Shown piece by piece: positions 52,671-62,466 of a DNA stretch of 62,466 nucleotides. The notes below the pieces were generated by a model. The model did no database searches and was not told where the DNA came from. It saw only the letters and a list, made by a program, of their open reading frames with translations. Origin of the DNA: Rhodobiaceae bacterium (GTDB lineage: Bacteria > Pseudomonadota > Alphaproteobacteria > Rhizobiales > TMED25); NCBI GenBank assembly GCA_002704755.1, contig PAHC01000011.1, forward strand, positions 258,491-320,956. Reading direction: 5' to 3'. Every line of letters starts with the position of its first letter. The first letter of the stretch is position 1. The position numbers and the translations under genes were made by a program.

Positions 52671-53527
52671 TGCAGATATTCTCTGATAATATAGATCCAT
52701 TGAGAGCGCAGATCGCACAGTGGAAAAACGATAGAGATATTATAGGATTTGCTCCTACAATGGGTAATCTTCATGATGGACATCTGAGTTTAGTTAGAAA
52801 TTTAAAAAAAAATGGTGCAACAAAGATAATTGTTTCAATTTTTGTTAACCCAAGACAATTCGGCCCAACAGAAGATTTCAATCAATACCCTAGAACATTA
52901 AAAAATGATCTGGAGTTACTTGAAAAAGAAGGGGTTGACCTAGTTTTTTGCCCCGATGTGAATTTAATGTACCCATCTCATATCAGCTCAGAAATAACAA
53001 TTAATAATCCAAAACTAATGAATGACTTATGTGGGGTAAAAAGACCCGGGCATTTTAATGGTGTGCTTTTGGTCGTGAATAAACTATTTAATATATTACG
53101 TCCCGATATTGCAATTTTTGGACAAAAAGATTATCAGCAATTTATTTTAATAAAAAATATGGTTGCAAATCTTTTTATGGAGGTGAATTTGATTTTATCT
53201 CCGATTATTCGTGAGAATAATGGTTTGGCTTTATCTTCAAGAAATAGCTATTTAAGTTATGAGAACAAAATGCTAGCTTCTAAGATATATACCTCATTAC
53301 TAAAAATAAAGGATAACCTTTGTAAAAAAAATAGTGATATTTCACAATCCATTCGAAGAGAAATAGACAGATTAAACTCCATCGGTTTTGAAGTTGAATA
53401 TCTCGAATTAAGAACTCTCAATAATTTAGAAATATGTAATGAATATCAACCGGGGAAAGATAAATATATCCTATTAATTGCATCAAAATTAGGAAGAACA
53501 AGGCTTATTGATAATTTAATCTTATGA
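52670..53527 (+). CDS. panC: Pantothenate synthetase
   Basis: 285 residues. It condenses pantoate with beta-alanine. FAPTMGNLHDGHLSLVRN is the HIGH-type motif, VSIFVNPRQFGPTEDFNQYPRT follows, and IFGQKDYQQ and SSRNSYLS (the KMSKS-like part) are present. It overlaps the convergent ispA by 6 bp. No panD is in the window. Confidence 0.96.
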   Translation: MQIFSDNIDPLRAQIAQWKNDRDIIGFAPTMGNLHDGHLSLVRNLKKNGATKIIVSIFVNPRQFGPTEDFNQYPRTLKNDLELLEKEGVDLVFCPDVNLMYPSHISSEITINNPKLMNDLCGVKRPGHFNGVLLVVNKLFNILRPDIAIFGQKDYQQFILIKNMVANLFMEVNLILSPIIRENNGLALSSRNSYLSYENKMLASKIYTSLLKIKDNLCKKNSDISQSIRREIDRLNSIGFEVEYLELRTLNNLEICNEYQPGKDKYILLIASKLGRTRLIDNLIL

Positions 53528-54400
53528 TCTCCTATCAACCAGCTCCTGGCATAAATTAATGAGTCTCTCTGATTTAACACCATAATCATGTAATAAAATT
53601 CGGACATCCTCTAACTTCTGTGCTATTTGTGCCTTTGCTCCATCCACTCCTAGAAATTCTATTAGTGTATATTTATCTTTTTCCTTATCTTTATTAACAT
53701 TTTTACCCGCCTCCGATAAAGTAGACTCTATATCAATAAGATCATCACTAATTTGAAATATTGAACCAAATAAGTCTGCAAATTGGGCAAATATCCTCTG
53801 ATCAGCATCATTTCCTCTAATTATGGGACCTGCAAGACATGCAAATTGAAATAATGCTCCAGTTTTCATTTGTTGCATGTTATTTACCAAATCCATAGAA
53901 GCGGTTGAACTGCTAATTTTTAGATCTAAAATTTGCCCCCCAACCATGCCACCCAAGCCACTGCATTTTCCAAGTTTGTTTACCAAGTTTAGTGCGCATT
54001 CGTTGTCTATTTTATCGCTTGGTATAGCTAGCAATTCAAATGCAAGTGATATTAGTGCATCTCCAACTAATATTGCTGTTGCTTCATCATATTTTTTATG
54101 TAAAGTGAGCTGTCCACGCCTATAGTCATCATCATCCATCGCAGGTAAATCATCATGTATTAACGAATAAGTATGGATACATTCAAGAGCTAATGCTACA
54201 TTGCGTATATCTTTATATGGTAATTCAAAAAGCTTACAAACCTCAACCAGTAATATAGCTCTAATTCTTTTTCCCTTTCCGATAAATATATATTTTATTG
54301 GATCAACTAGCTGCTTAGGATATTCCGATTTATCTAGCAGCTCGATCATATAATTATCTAAATCTGTAATAATTTCGTTATAGTTTTTCAAAACACTCAT
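53522..54400 (-). CDS. ispA: Polyprenyl (farnesyl) diphosphate synthase
   Basis: 292 residues. GKRIRAILLVE, the first aspartate-rich motif DDLPAMDDDDYRRGQ and the second motif ISDDLIDIES are visible. The bulky residues and insertion pattern before the first motif match farnesyl/geranyl synthases. It supplies C15 units for quinones and lipid carriers. dxs and xseB, often neighbours, are not here. Confidence 0.94.
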   Translation of the reverse strand: MSVLKNYNEIITDLDNYMIELLDKSEYPKQLVDPIKYIFIGKGKRIRAILLVEVCKLFELPYKDIRNVALALECIHTYSLIHDDLPAMDDDDYRRGQLTLHKKYDEATAILVGDALISLAFELLAIPSDKIDNECALNLVNKLGKCSGLGGMVGGQILDLKISSSTASMDLVNNMQQMKTGALFQFACLAGPIIRGNDADQRIFAQFADLFGSIFQISDDLIDIESTLSEAGKNVNKDKEKDKYTLIEFLGVDGAKAQIAQKLEDVRILLHDYGVKSERLINLCQELVDRRS

Positions 54401-54523
54401 TACCGATCCATTGATCTAAATTAATTAAAAAGTTAATTTTAATATATATAAATGATGACAAATAATAAATGAATATGTATATGTAATTAATCTTAATTAA
54501 AATTTATAACGGAGATATTGATT

Positions 54524-54709
54524 ATGGCAGTCCCAAGAAGTAAGGTGACAAAATCAAAAAGAGGTATGCGTAGATCTACTGACTTTCTAAAAGGTGAAGC
54601 ATATGTTGAAGATAAGTCAACAGGCGAACTGCACAGACCGCATCATCTCGACCTAAAAACAGGAATGTATAGGGGAAAACAAATCCTCGAACCTAAAGAA
54701 GAGAAATAG
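54524..54709 (+). CDS. rpmF: 50S ribosomal protein bL32
   Basis: 61 residues from ATG at 54524 ([18 protein letters not shown]); the TTG in the track is two codons earlier. GGAG lies nine bases upstream. It lacks the zinc cysteines found in some bL32 proteins, as in other alphaproteobacteria. It converges with sdhB, with 4 bp between the stops. Confidence 0.96.
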   Translation: MAVPRSKVTKSKRGMRRSTDFLKGEAYVEDKSTGELHRPHHLDLKTGMYRGKQILEPKEEK

Positions 54710-54713
54710 TTGC

Positions 54714-55505
54714 TTAAGCCTGCTTAGTTACTCTTCTTTCAACCATCATCTTTTTAATGCTTGCAATTGCTTTAGCTGGGTTTAACCCTTTTGGACAAGC
54801 TTTTGCGCAGTTCATGATAGTATGACATCGGTAAAGTTTGAAAGGATCTTCCAATTTATCAAGCCTTGCTTCCCGTTCATCATCTCTACTATCAATTATC
54901 CAACGGTATGCTTGAAGTAGAGCTGCTGGACCGAGATATTTATCTGAATTCCACCAATAGCTTGGGCAAGAAGTGGAGCAGCATGCGCACATAATACATT
55001 CATATAGACCATCTAATTGTTCTCTATCTTCTTTTGATTGCAGCCATTCTTCTTTTGGTTCTTCATTTTTTGTATGAAGCCATGGTTCAACAGATCTATG
55101 CTGATCAAAAAAGTTTTTTAGATCTGGCACAAGATCTTTAATAACTTTTTGATGAGGCAATGGGTAAATATTAACTGCACCTTTAATATCTTCAATTGCA
55201 GTTGTACAAGCTAATCTATTCACTCCATCAATGTTCATTGCACAAGATCCACAAACTCCCTCACGGCATGATCGCCTGAAAGTAAGTGATGTGTCTACAT
55301 CACTTTTAATCTTCATTAATGCATCCAAAACCATGGGACCACAATCTTCTGTATCTATGTAGTATGTATCCATTGATGGGTTTTTGTCGTCTTCAGGATT
55401 CCAGCGGTAAACCTTGAATTCACGAGTATTATTTTGATTTTCAGGCTGGGGCCACTTTTTCCCTTCTGTGATTTTAGAATTTCTAGGTAATGCTAATTCA
55501 ACCAT
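54714..55505 (-). CDS. sdhB: Succinate dehydrogenase iron-sulfur subunit
   Basis: 263 residues. The [2Fe-2S] ligands are in [16 protein letters not shown], the [4Fe-4S] site is [15 protein letters not shown], and the [3Fe-4S] site is [17 protein letters not shown]. It carries electrons from FAD to ubiquinone in complex II. It is last in the sdhCDAB operon, 10 bp after sdhA. Confidence 0.97.
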   Translation of the reverse strand: MVELALPRNSKITEGKKWPQPENQNNTREFKVYRWNPEDDKNPSMDTYYIDTEDCGPMVLDALMKIKSDVDTSLTFRRSCREGVCGSCAMNIDGVNRLACTTAIEDIKGAVNIYPLPHQKVIKDLVPDLKNFFDQHRSVEPWLHTKNEEPKEEWLQSKEDREQLDGLYECIMCACCSTSCPSYWWNSDKYLGPAALLQAYRWIIDSRDDEREARLDKLEDPFKLYRCHTIMNCAKACPKGLNPAKAIASIKKMMVERRVTKQA

Positions 55506-55514
55506 AATCTTTCC

Positions 55515-57329
55515 TTAATAAACTCTTTCTTTTGGTGGTATATATGAAACTTCATTACTGAGAGTGTATTCATGAACCGGTCGATAATCTATAGTTGTTG
55601 TTCTATTATTGTTATCTATCCAAGCTAGAGTATGCTTCATCCAATTCTTATCATCTCTTTCAGTGAAATCTTCCCTGGCATGTGATCCTCTACTTTCTTT
55701 TCTATTTGCAGCACTTTCAACTGTTACTACTGACTGCACTATTAGATTGTCCCACTCAAGAGCTTCTATTAGATCTGTATTCCATACAAGTGATCTATCA
55801 CTAATCTTAATATCATCTAATCCATGCCATGTTTTATTGATTAGTTTTTGACCTTCTTCTAATACTTCACCCGTTCTAAATACTGCGCAGTTATTTTGCA
55901 TAATTCTTTGCATATCTGATCTAAGTTTTGAAGTTGAGGTAGTACCATCAGCGTATCTGAATTTATCAAGTCTTTCCAATGCATTAACACCAGCATTTGC
56001 AGGAAGCGGTTGTTGATTTGCATTAGGAGTTGTTGTATCAGCTGCTCGTAGCCCTGCAGCTCTTCCAAAAACAACCAAATCAATTAGTGAGTTCGATCCA
56101 AGTCTGTTGGCACCATGTACAGAAACACAAGCTGCCTCACCAATTGCCATTAAACCTTCAACAACACAGTCTGGATCGCCTCCAATTTTAGTCAACACTT
56201 CACCATGGAAATTTGTTGGGATTCCACCCATGTTATAATGAACTGTTGGCAATACAGGGATTGGTTCTTTTGTGACATCGACACCTGAGAATATTTTTGC
56301 TGTTTCTGAAATTCCTGGCAGTCTCTCTGCTAACACCTCTGGTGCTAAGTGCTCTAAGTGCAGGTGAATATGATCTTTATCTTTACCAACTCCTCTGCCT
56401 TCTCTTATTTCGATAGTCATTGACCTTGATACAACGTCTCTACTGGCAAGGTCTTTAGCGGAAGGAGCGTATCTTTCCATGAAACGTTCTCCTTCAGAAT
56501 TAGTTAAATAGCCACCTTCACCGCGAGAACCTTCTGTGATTAAACAACCAGCTCCGTAAATACCAGTTGGATGGAATTGAACAAACTCCATATCTTGTAG
56601 TGGTAATCCAGCCCTCAAAACCATTGCATTACCATCTCCTGTACATGAGTGAGCTGATGTTGCCGAAAAATATGCACGACCATAACCACCAGTGGCAAGA
56701 ATGGTCTTCTGAGCTTGGAATCGATGGAGTGTTCCGTCTTCTAGACATAAGGCCACAACACCAAGACAAGTACCCTCATCATCCATAATTAAGTCAATTG
56801 CGAAATATTCAATAAAAAACTCGGCTGAATGACTTATTGCTTTCCCATATAAAGTATGAAGCATTGCATGCCCAGTTCTATCAGCTGCAGCGCATGTTCT
56901 TTGGGCAATGCCTTCCCCATTATGAGTTGTCATACCGCCAAATGGTCTTTGATAAATTTTACCATCTTCACGTCTACTAAATGGTAATCCAAAATGTTCT
57001 AACTCATATACAGCCTGCGGTGCTTCTTTACATAAATATTCTATTGCATCTTGGTCACCAAGCCAATCTGCTCCTTTTACAGTATCATACATATGCCATT
57101 TCCAATCATCTTCACCCATGTTACCCAAAGCAGCAGCAACTCCACCTTGAGCCGCAACAGTATGGCTCCTTGTTGGAAATAATTTTGTTACACAGGCAGT
57201 TTTTAATCCAGCTTGTGAGCAACCAAGAGTAGCTCGAAGACCTGCACCACCAGCTCCAACAACAACTACATCATATGTATGGTCTATAAATGTGTATTCC
57301 CTACCGTTTATGTTGTGTGTATTTGACAT
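55515..57329 (-). CDS. sdhA: Succinate dehydrogenase flavoprotein subunit
   Basis: 604 residues. FAD binds [18 protein letters not shown]; the covalent-flavin histidine is in [11 protein letters not shown]. The catalytic stretch includes [17 protein letters not shown] and RSRGEGG-like GSRGEGGYL, and [19 protein letters not shown] is conserved. It oxidises succinate to fumarate on the cytoplasmic side. Confidence 0.98.
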   Translation of the reverse strand: MSNTHNINGREYTFIDHTYDVVVVGAGGAGLRATLGCSQAGLKTACVTKLFPTRSHTVAAQGGVAAALGNMGEDDWKWHMYDTVKGADWLGDQDAIEYLCKEAPQAVYELEHFGLPFSRREDGKIYQRPFGGMTTHNGEGIAQRTCAAADRTGHAMLHTLYGKAISHSAEFFIEYFAIDLIMDDEGTCLGVVALCLEDGTLHRFQAQKTILATGGYGRAYFSATSAHSCTGDGNAMVLRAGLPLQDMEFVQFHPTGIYGAGCLITEGSRGEGGYLTNSEGERFMERYAPSAKDLASRDVVSRSMTIEIREGRGVGKDKDHIHLHLEHLAPEVLAERLPGISETAKIFSGVDVTKEPIPVLPTVHYNMGGIPTNFHGEVLTKIGGDPDCVVEGLMAIGEAACVSVHGANRLGSNSLIDLVVFGRAAGLRAADTTTPNANQQPLPANAGVNALERLDKFRYADGTTSTSKLRSDMQRIMQNNCAVFRTGEVLEEGQKLINKTWHGLDDIKISDRSLVWNTDLIEALEWDNLIVQSVVTVESAANRKESRGSHAREDFTERDDKNWMKHTLAWIDNNNRTTTIDYRPVHEYTLSNEVSYIPPKERVY

Positions 57330-57362
57330 TCTTTATAAATTCCTTTTTCTAGAAGCATTCAT

Positions 57363-57689
57363 CTATATGGTTATCACTGAATATATTGACCCTATAATAA
57401 CGATTGATACAAGTATATTGTTCAATAAAAGTGCCATTTTTAGATTATAAGCTCCGTGAATATAATCCTCAATAATCATCTGCATTCCTAATTTCATGTG
57501 ATATGAAAAATTTATTATAAGGATTATGGTTAGTAAAGTTATATGAGGTTTTTGAAATAGACTTGAAACTTCCATATAAGACAGGCTTGGTATTGTAAAA
57601 ATTAAATAAAGAAGGAAAACAGATAGAGGAATGTTTAATACTGCTGTAATTCTTTGATATATAAAATGCCTTGTTGGTGATTTACTCAT
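57363..57689 (-). CDS. sdhD: Succinate dehydrogenase membrane anchor subunit SdhD
   Basis: 108 residues with three membrane helices. The N-terminus HFIYQRITAVLNIPLSVFLL and the helix FSYHMKLGMQMIIEDYIHG, with a conserved histidine for haem b, identify SdhD. It is 12 bp after sdhC and 33 bp before sdhA. Confidence 0.93.
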   Translation of the reverse strand: MSKSPTRHFIYQRITAVLNIPLSVFLLYLIFTIPSLSYMEVSSLFQKPHITLLTIILIINFSYHMKLGMQMIIEDYIHGAYNLKMALLLNNILVSIVIIGSIYSVITI

Positions 57690-57701
57690 TGAAATATACC
57701 C

Positions 57702-58076
57702 TTATAAAATATAGTAAAGTGACCAATAAATTACTGTAAGAGCTATTCCCCCTAATAAGCTTATAGTAGCTAATTTATCGACTGTTTTAACTTCGAAACC
57801 CTTTACGATATCCCATAGAAAGTGCCTCAGCCCTCCTAGCATATGATGAAATATAGCCCATGTTATGCCAAGCATAACTAGTTTCCCAATCCATGTGTTT
57901 ATAATTAACGAAAATATTTCATAACCCGAAGCTCCAATTGAGAGTGAAATAAGAAAAAAAAGAAATATCAACATTGAAAAATATAATGCTGCACCAGTAA
58001 TTCTATGCGCAATGGACATTAATAAGCTAAGTTTAAATTTGTATATTGATAAATGTGGAGATAGAGGATTATTCAT
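57702..58076 (-). CDS. sdhC: Succinate dehydrogenase cytochrome b556 subunit SdhC
   Basis: 124 residues with three helices. RPLSPHLxIY-like NNPLSPHLSIYKFKL, SIAHRITGAALYF and the haem-ligand segment WAIFHHMLGGLRHFLWD are diagnostic. First gene of sdhCDAB. No Shine-Dalgarno sequence is visible; a palindrome lies in its place. Confidence 0.95.
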   Translation of the reverse strand: MNNPLSPHLSIYKFKLSLLMSIAHRITGAALYFSMLIFLFFLISLSIGASGYEIFSLIINTWIGKLVMLGITWAIFHHMLGGLRHFLWDIVKGFEVKTVDKLATISLLGGIALTVIYWSLYYIL

Positions 58077-58077
58077 A

Positions 58078-58114
58078 AGTATTACAATACTGTTATAGTT
58101 GACTTGTTATAGTT
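58078..58114 (-). promoter_or_regulatory. Repeat cluster upstream of sdhC (possible operator)
   Basis: A perfect palindrome AGTATT-GT-AATACT (58078-58091) ends two bases before the sdhC ATG. Next to it are two exact 9-bp direct repeats, AACTATAAC-N5-AACTATAAC (58092-58114, minus strand), with a 14-bp period. The arrangement looks like regulator sites or a hairpin blocking the ribosome-binding region. No regulator can be named. Confidence 0.45.
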
Positions 58115-58154
58115 ATAATTATTCTCATATAAAATTCCATTAAAATATGAAAAA

Positions 58155-59171
58155 TTAACCCATTAATTTTTTATTTATTAGCAGTTCTGCAATTTGAACA
58201 GCATTTAAAGCAGCTCCTTTACGAAGGTTATCTGATACAACCCACATACTTAATCCATTTTTAACAGTTGAGTCAACACGAACCCTACTTACGAATGTTG
58301 CATACTCTCCGACACATTCCAGTGGAGTAATATATTTTTCATCTTCAGGATCATCCACAAGCATGACACCCGGCGCTTTTCTAAGAATAGATCTGGCTTT
58401 TTCAGGACTTATAGATTTTTCAAACTCAATATTGACAGCCTCAGAGTGACCAACAAAAACTGGCACTCTTACACAAGTAGCTGTTAATTTAATATTTTTA
58501 TCTACTATTTTTTTTGTCTCGGATAGCATCTTCCACTCTTCTTTTGTGTAACCATCATCCATAAATACATCAATATGCGGTATTACATTAAAAGCTATTT
58601 GACGTGTAAAATTTTCGGGCTCTGGCGCCTGATTAACAAAGACCCCCTTAGTCTGATTAAATAATTCTTCCATCGCTGCATTTCCAGCCCCAGAGACAGA
58701 TTGGTAAGTGGATACAACCACACGAGTTATTTTTGCTATATCGTGGAGAGGTTTTAAAACAACCACAAGTTGTGCAGTTGAACAATTTGGATTAGCTATG
58801 ATCCCTCTTTTTTTAAAATCTTTAATTGCATCTGGATTAACCTCTGGGACAATTAGTGGTACATCATCATGATACCTCCAAAATGATGAGTTATCTATAA
58901 CTACTGTGCCAGATTTGGCAGCAATTGGTCCATATTTTTCTGATATTTTTGATCCTGCTGAGAAGAGTGCAATATCTGTTCCACTAAAATTATATGTCTC
59001 TAAATCTCTTACTTTAAGAAGTTTGTCCCCATAGGAAAGTTCTCGTCCAATTGATTTTCTTGATGCAAGTGCAACTACTTCTTCACAAGGAAACATTCTC
59101 TCATCAAGAATATTCAGTATCTCCCTACCAACGTTACCAGTTGCACCAACGACTGCTATTTTTAAACCCAT
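58155..59171 (-). CDS. asd: Aspartate-semialdehyde dehydrogenase
   Basis: 338 residues. NADP binds IAVVGATGNVGREIL; the catalytic cysteine is in ANPNCSTAQLVV; VSTYQSVSGAGNAAMEEL and VRVPVFVGHSEAVNIEF are conserved. It provides aspartate semialdehyde for lysine, threonine and methionine. It lies between leuB and sdhC, on the same strand as both. Confidence 0.97.
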   Translation of the reverse strand: MGLKIAVVGATGNVGREILNILDERMFPCEEVVALASRKSIGRELSYGDKLLKVRDLETYNFSGTDIALFSAGSKISEKYGPIAAKSGTVVIDNSSFWRYHDDVPLIVPEVNPDAIKDFKKRGIIANPNCSTAQLVVVLKPLHDIAKITRVVVSTYQSVSGAGNAAMEELFNQTKGVFVNQAPEPENFTRQIAFNVIPHIDVFMDDGYTKEEWKMLSETKKIVDKNIKLTATCVRVPVFVGHSEAVNIEFEKSISPEKARSILRKAPGVMLVDDPEDEKYITPLECVGEYATFVSRVRVDSTVKNGLSMWVVSDNLRKGAALNAVQIAELLINKKLMG

Positions 59172-59181
59172 ATTAATTAAC

Positions 59182-60291
59182 TCAGCTTCTTGAATTCATT
59201 TCAGATATGATTACGTCAGTAATCTGTTGAGTTCCAACTTTTTTCATTCCATCCTGCATAATATCTGGTGTCCTGATTCCAGTATCAAGTGCCGCAGATA
59301 TTGAGTCCTCTATTAATTTTGCTTCTTCAGTTAAATTAAAAGAATATCTTAATGCCATAGCAAATGATGCAATTTCAGCAATTGGATTTGAAATACCTTG
59401 TCCCGCTATATCAGGGGCTGATCCATGAACTGGTTCATACATTGCATTCCTTTTTCCGGTTGTTTCATTAACAGCACCGAGTGATGCAGATGGAAGCATC
59501 CCCATTGATCCAGTAAGCATGGCTGCCTCATCAGACAAAATATCACCAAAAAGATTATCTGCTACGATAAGGTCAAATTGTTTTGGTTTTCGAACAAGTT
59601 GCATAGCGCATGCGTCGGCTAGAATATGTTCTAATTCCATGTCTGGGTATTCATTTTTATGCACCTCAGATACAACCCTGTTCCAAAACACACCTGAGAT
59701 CATTACATTTCTTTTCTCTGTCGATGTAACTTTACCTTTTCTTGTTTTGGCAAGTTCAAAAGCTACACGCGCAATCCTTTGCACTTCACTTGTTGTATAG
59801 ATTTGAGTGTCTATTGCTTTCTGTTGTCCATCTGGTAAATCTGTAATTTCTTTTGGTTCACCAAAATAAACACCACCTGTCAGTTCTCTTAGGATTAATA
59901 TATCCAAGCCTTCAACCAGCTCTCTTTTTAAACTTGATGCATCAGCAAGGGCTTTGTAGCAAATCGCTGGTCGCAGATTCGCAAATAGGTCTAATTCTTT
60001 TCTTAATCTCAATAAACCTGCTTCTGGTCTTACTTCGAATGGTACATTATCCCATTTTGGACCACCAACTGCTCCAAAAATAACAGCATCAGATTTATGT
60101 GCAAGATCCATAGCAGCATCAGAAATTGCTGCTCCATGAGCATCATATGCCGATCCACCAACTAAATCTTTTTCTATCTCAAATTTAGAGTCCGTATTTT
60201 TATTGAACCAATCTATGACTCGCTCGACCTCATTGACAACTTCTGGCCCAATGCCATCGCCTGGTAACATTAATAAATTATATGAACTCAT
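59182..60291 (-). CDS. leuB: 3-isopropylmalate dehydrogenase
   Basis: 369 residues. It opens [17 protein letters not shown]. The substrate-binding [14 protein letters not shown] and the metal/NAD region [28 protein letters not shown] are typical, with [18 protein letters not shown]. It performs the oxidative decarboxylation in leucine synthesis. It is 10 bp upstream of asd. Confidence 0.97.
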   Translation of the reverse strand: MSSYNLLMLPGDGIGPEVVNEVERVIDWFNKNTDSKFEIEKDLVGGSAYDAHGAAISDAAMDLAHKSDAVIFGAVGGPKWDNVPFEVRPEAGLLRLRKELDLFANLRPAICYKALADASSLKRELVEGLDILILRELTGGVYFGEPKEITDLPDGQQKAIDTQIYTTSEVQRIARVAFELAKTRKGKVTSTEKRNVMISGVFWNRVVSEVHKNEYPDMELEHILADACAMQLVRKPKQFDLIVADNLFGDILSDEAAMLTGSMGMLPSASLGAVNETTGKRNAMYEPVHGSAPDIAGQGISNPIAEIASFAMALRYSFNLTEEAKLIEDSISAALDTGIRTPDIMQDGMKKVGTQQITDVIISEMNSRS

Positions 60292-60332
60292 ATTATCCTC
60301 TTAATTATTTAGATTTATTTTAGCTTTATTAT

Positions 60333-60938
60333 CTACAGCCAAGGTCTTTGACTTTTGACATCATCTTCAAAATTCTTAATGTCTGCATTTTTCTCTAATG
60401 TAAGAGCAATATCATCAAGACCATTCAAGAGACAATGTTTTAAAAACTTATCAATTTTAAAATTGATAACATTACCATCTGATGTTGTGATTTCCTGGCT
60501 TTCAAGGTCTACCGTTAGAGTCGCATTTGAACCTCTCTCAGTTTCTTCCATCAACAAACTAACTTCTTTTTCATCAAGAACGATCGGAAGCATTCCATTC
60601 TTAAAGCAGTTATTGTAAAATATATCTGCAAAAGATGTTGAGATGACAACCTTTATCCCATAATCAAGTAAAGCCCATGGCGCATGTTCCCTACTTGATC
60701 CACAGCCAAAATTATCACCAGCAACTAATATTTTCGCATTCCTATATTGTGATTTATTGAGAACAAAGTCCTTATTCTCTGATCCATCATCGTTATAACG
60801 AAGCTCGGAAAAAAGACCTTTACCAAGCCCTGTCCTTTGGATTGTCTTTAAATATTGTTTAGGGATTATCTTATCCGTATCAATATTTATATCAGGTAAT
60901 GGCGCAGCAACTGCCGTCAAATTTTTGAATTTTTCCAT
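60333..60938 (-). CDS. leuD: 3-isopropylmalate dehydratase small subunit
   Basis: 201 residues. [23 protein letters not shown] and [15 protein letters not shown] are the swivel-domain signatures. It completes the active site of the LeuCD isomerase. It lies 9 bp after leuC and 41 bp before leuB. Confidence 0.97.
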   Translation of the reverse strand: MEKFKNLTAVAAPLPDINIDTDKIIPKQYLKTIQRTGLGKGLFSELRYNDDGSENKDFVLNKSQYRNAKILVAGDNFGCGSSREHAPWALLDYGIKVVISTSFADIFYNNCFKNGMLPIVLDEKEVSLLMEETERGSNATLTVDLESQEITTSDGNVINFKIDKFLKHCLLNGLDDIALTLEKNADIKNFEDDVKSQRPWL

Positions 60939-60947
60939 CTTAATTTC

Positions 60948-62357
60948 CTATTTTGTAAATTCTCTAACGTCAACAAAATGACCAGCTATTGCAGCTGCAG
61001 CAGCCATTGCCGGTGAAACGAGGTGTGTTCTTCCTCTAAATCCCTGTCTCCCTTCAAAATTTCTGTTTGAAGTAGAGGCGCATCTTTGTCCAGGTAATAA
61101 TTTATCAGGGTTCATTGCTAGGCACATAGAACAACCAGGCTCTCTCCACTCAAAACCTGCTGCCATAAATATTTTATCTAATCCTTCACTGATTGCTTGC
61201 TCCTTAACTAGACCTGATCCAGGAACAATCATAGCGTTTAAATTTTCATTTACGTGATGTCCTTCAACAACCTTTGCAACTTCTCTCAAGTCCTCAATGC
61301 GCCCATTTGTACATGAGCCAATAAATACTACATCCAGTTTAATATCTTTTATTTTTGTGCCTGGAACGAGATCCATATATTTAAGAGCACTTCTCTTTGT
61401 TTCTTTTCTGCTTTCATCATCAATAATATCAGGATTGGGTACTTCACCATTAATTGAAACAACATCTTCCGGACTTGTTCCCCAGGTAACAACTGGAGGT
61501 AGCTTGGCTGCATCCAGATACACTTCCCTATCAAAATATGCATCTTTATCTGAATTTAGAGCATTCCAATATTCAACAGCACGCTCAAATTCTTCACTCT
61601 TTGGCGCTCTTGGTCTATCTTTGATATATGCAAAGGTCTTTTCATCAGGTCCGATTAGCCCAGCTCGTGCCCCCCCTTCAATTGACATATTGCAAACTGT
61701 CATTCTTCCTTCCACAGATAAATCAGAAATAGCTTTTCCAGTATATTCAATGACTGAACCTGTGCCACCCCCAGCTCCAATTTCACCTATTATTGATAAA
61801 ATTATATCTTTTGCAGTTACACCTTTTGGTGCTGTACCACCAACGTTAACTTTAAAATTCTTAGCTTTTCTTTGTATAAGAGTTTGTGTAGCAAGAATAT
61901 GTTCCACCTCTGATGTACCAATACCCATTGCCAACGCGCCAAAAGCACCATGTGTTGATGTATGACTGTCCCCACACATAATTGTTGTTCCAGGAAGAGT
62001 AAAACCTTGTTCAGGACCCACAACATGAACAATCCCTTGGCGAAGATCTAATTCATTAAAATACTCTATGCCAAATTCACTACAATTTTTTTCTAGTGTT
62101 TCAACTTGGATACGTGATTCTGCATCCGAGATACCATTTTTTCTATCCGTTGTTGGCACATTATGATCCACCACGGCAAGTGTTTTTTCAGGACAACGAA
62201 CTTTTCTATTTGTCATCCTCAAACCCTCAAAAGCTTGTGGTGAAGTAACTTCGTGCACTAGATGTCTATCAATATATATAAGTGATGTACCATCATCATT
62301 AGTATTTATTAAATGATCATCCCAGATTTTATCATAAATAGTTTTTGATCTACTCAT
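60948..62357 (-). CDS. leuC: 3-isopropylmalate dehydratase large subunit
   Basis: 469 residues of the aconitase superfamily. [47 protein letters not shown], and the cluster ligands in [14 protein letters not shown] and [13 protein letters not shown] are present. First gene of leuCDB-asd. No leucine leader peptide or T-box is recognised in the 109 bp upstream. Confidence 0.97.
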   Translation of the reverse strand: MSRSKTIYDKIWDDHLINTNDDGTSLIYIDRHLVHEVTSPQAFEGLRMTNRKVRCPEKTLAVVDHNVPTTDRKNGISDAESRIQVETLEKNCSEFGIEYFNELDLRQGIVHVVGPEQGFTLPGTTIMCGDSHTSTHGAFGALAMGIGTSEVEHILATQTLIQRKAKNFKVNVGGTAPKGVTAKDIILSIIGEIGAGGGTGSVIEYTGKAISDLSVEGRMTVCNMSIEGGARAGLIGPDEKTFAYIKDRPRAPKSEEFERAVEYWNALNSDKDAYFDREVYLDAAKLPPVVTWGTSPEDVVSINGEVPNPDIIDDESRKETKRSALKYMDLVPGTKIKDIKLDVVFIGSCTNGRIEDLREVAKVVEGHHVNENLNAMIVPGSGLVKEQAISEGLDKIFMAAGFEWREPGCSMCLAMNPDKLLPGQRCASTSNRNFEGRQGFRGRTHLVSPAMAAAAAIAGHFVDVREFTK

Positions 62358-62466
62358 TTTTATACCCTAATATTTAAATTAAATTATTAATTCATTCTAT
62401 AATGTACACTCATTGTTAAAAAATCCCGTCTCAATCTTCAAGGAATTTTTTAAGAATTTTGAGTGC

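Noticed and set aside
62358-62466. Possible C-terminal end of a gene (ALKILKKFLED then TGA) or a leucine leader upstream of leuC
   Set aside because: Only 11 codons are visible and they match nothing I recognise; no leucine-rich leader ORF or attenuator hairpin could be drawn.

Overview
The window is about 62 kb of AT-rich DNA (roughly two thirds A+T by eye) from an alphaproteobacterium. The signs are: ccmABCDG beside an aconitase gene, an F1-only atpHAGDC operon downstream of priA, mdh-sucC-sucD, sdhCDAB next to asd and leuBDC, rplU-rpmA-obgE-proBA-nadD-rsfS-rlmH-ctpA-rppH, tatABC, alphaproteobacterial families such as DUF2794, IalB-like and HlyU-like proteins, and a RpoE-ChrR sigma/anti-sigma pair. 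Short spacers, frequent gene overlaps and the base composition suggest a streamlined, probably free-living aquatic lineage; that placement is inference. The standard genetic code fits, with TGA used as a stop. I see no insertion sequence, prophage, CRISPR array, rRNA or tRNA gene.

Layout. 1-3.7 kb (minus): the start of an SDR gene, a cupin and a NIPSNAP gene, then cytochrome c maturation genes ccmA-B-C-D-G, including a 49-codon ccmD that the ORF track missed. 3.8-6.6 kb: aconitase of the AcnB type. 6.7-13.7 kb: htpG with a heat-shock-like promoter, DUF2794, a Bax-inhibitor-1 membrane protein, a pterin dehydratase, an RNA methyltransferase, an IalB-like secreted protein, rlmN and argG. 13.7-18.4 kb: folD, yggT, tatCBA, an HlyU-like gene, a SixA-like phosphatase and an amidohydrolase.

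18.5-25.7 kb is the most distinctive block. An ECF sigma factor and its zinc-cupin anti-sigma factor (RpoE-ChrR, the pair that senses singlet oxygen in Rhodobacter) sit among an FAD oxidoreductase, a DUF1365 protein, a cyclopropane-synthase-family methyltransferase, two SDRs, a DUF2177 membrane protein, an unrecognised 49-residue basic protein and a small two-helix membrane protein. Two sites match TGATC-N17-CGTT exactly, upstream of rpoE and of DUF2177. A third, TAATC-N17-CGTT, lies before the second SDR. I read this as a self-regulated membrane-lipid remodelling regulon.

26-44.7 kb: a ketopantoate-reductase-like gene with a promoter that implies a leaderless mRNA, a quinone oxidoreductase, the rplU-to-rppH run, F1 ATP synthase, priA, fsa and xerC. 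44.7-62.4 kb: sucDC, mdh, zapE, a small anchored protein with a strong terminator, a gamma-carbonic-anhydrase-like protein, a DUF6580 membrane protein preceded by nested inverted repeats, ispG-panB-panC, ispA, rpmF, sdhCDAB, asd and leuBDC. Together these genes cover the TCA cycle and respiration, isoprenoid, pantothenate, proline, leucine and arginine synthesis, and translation.
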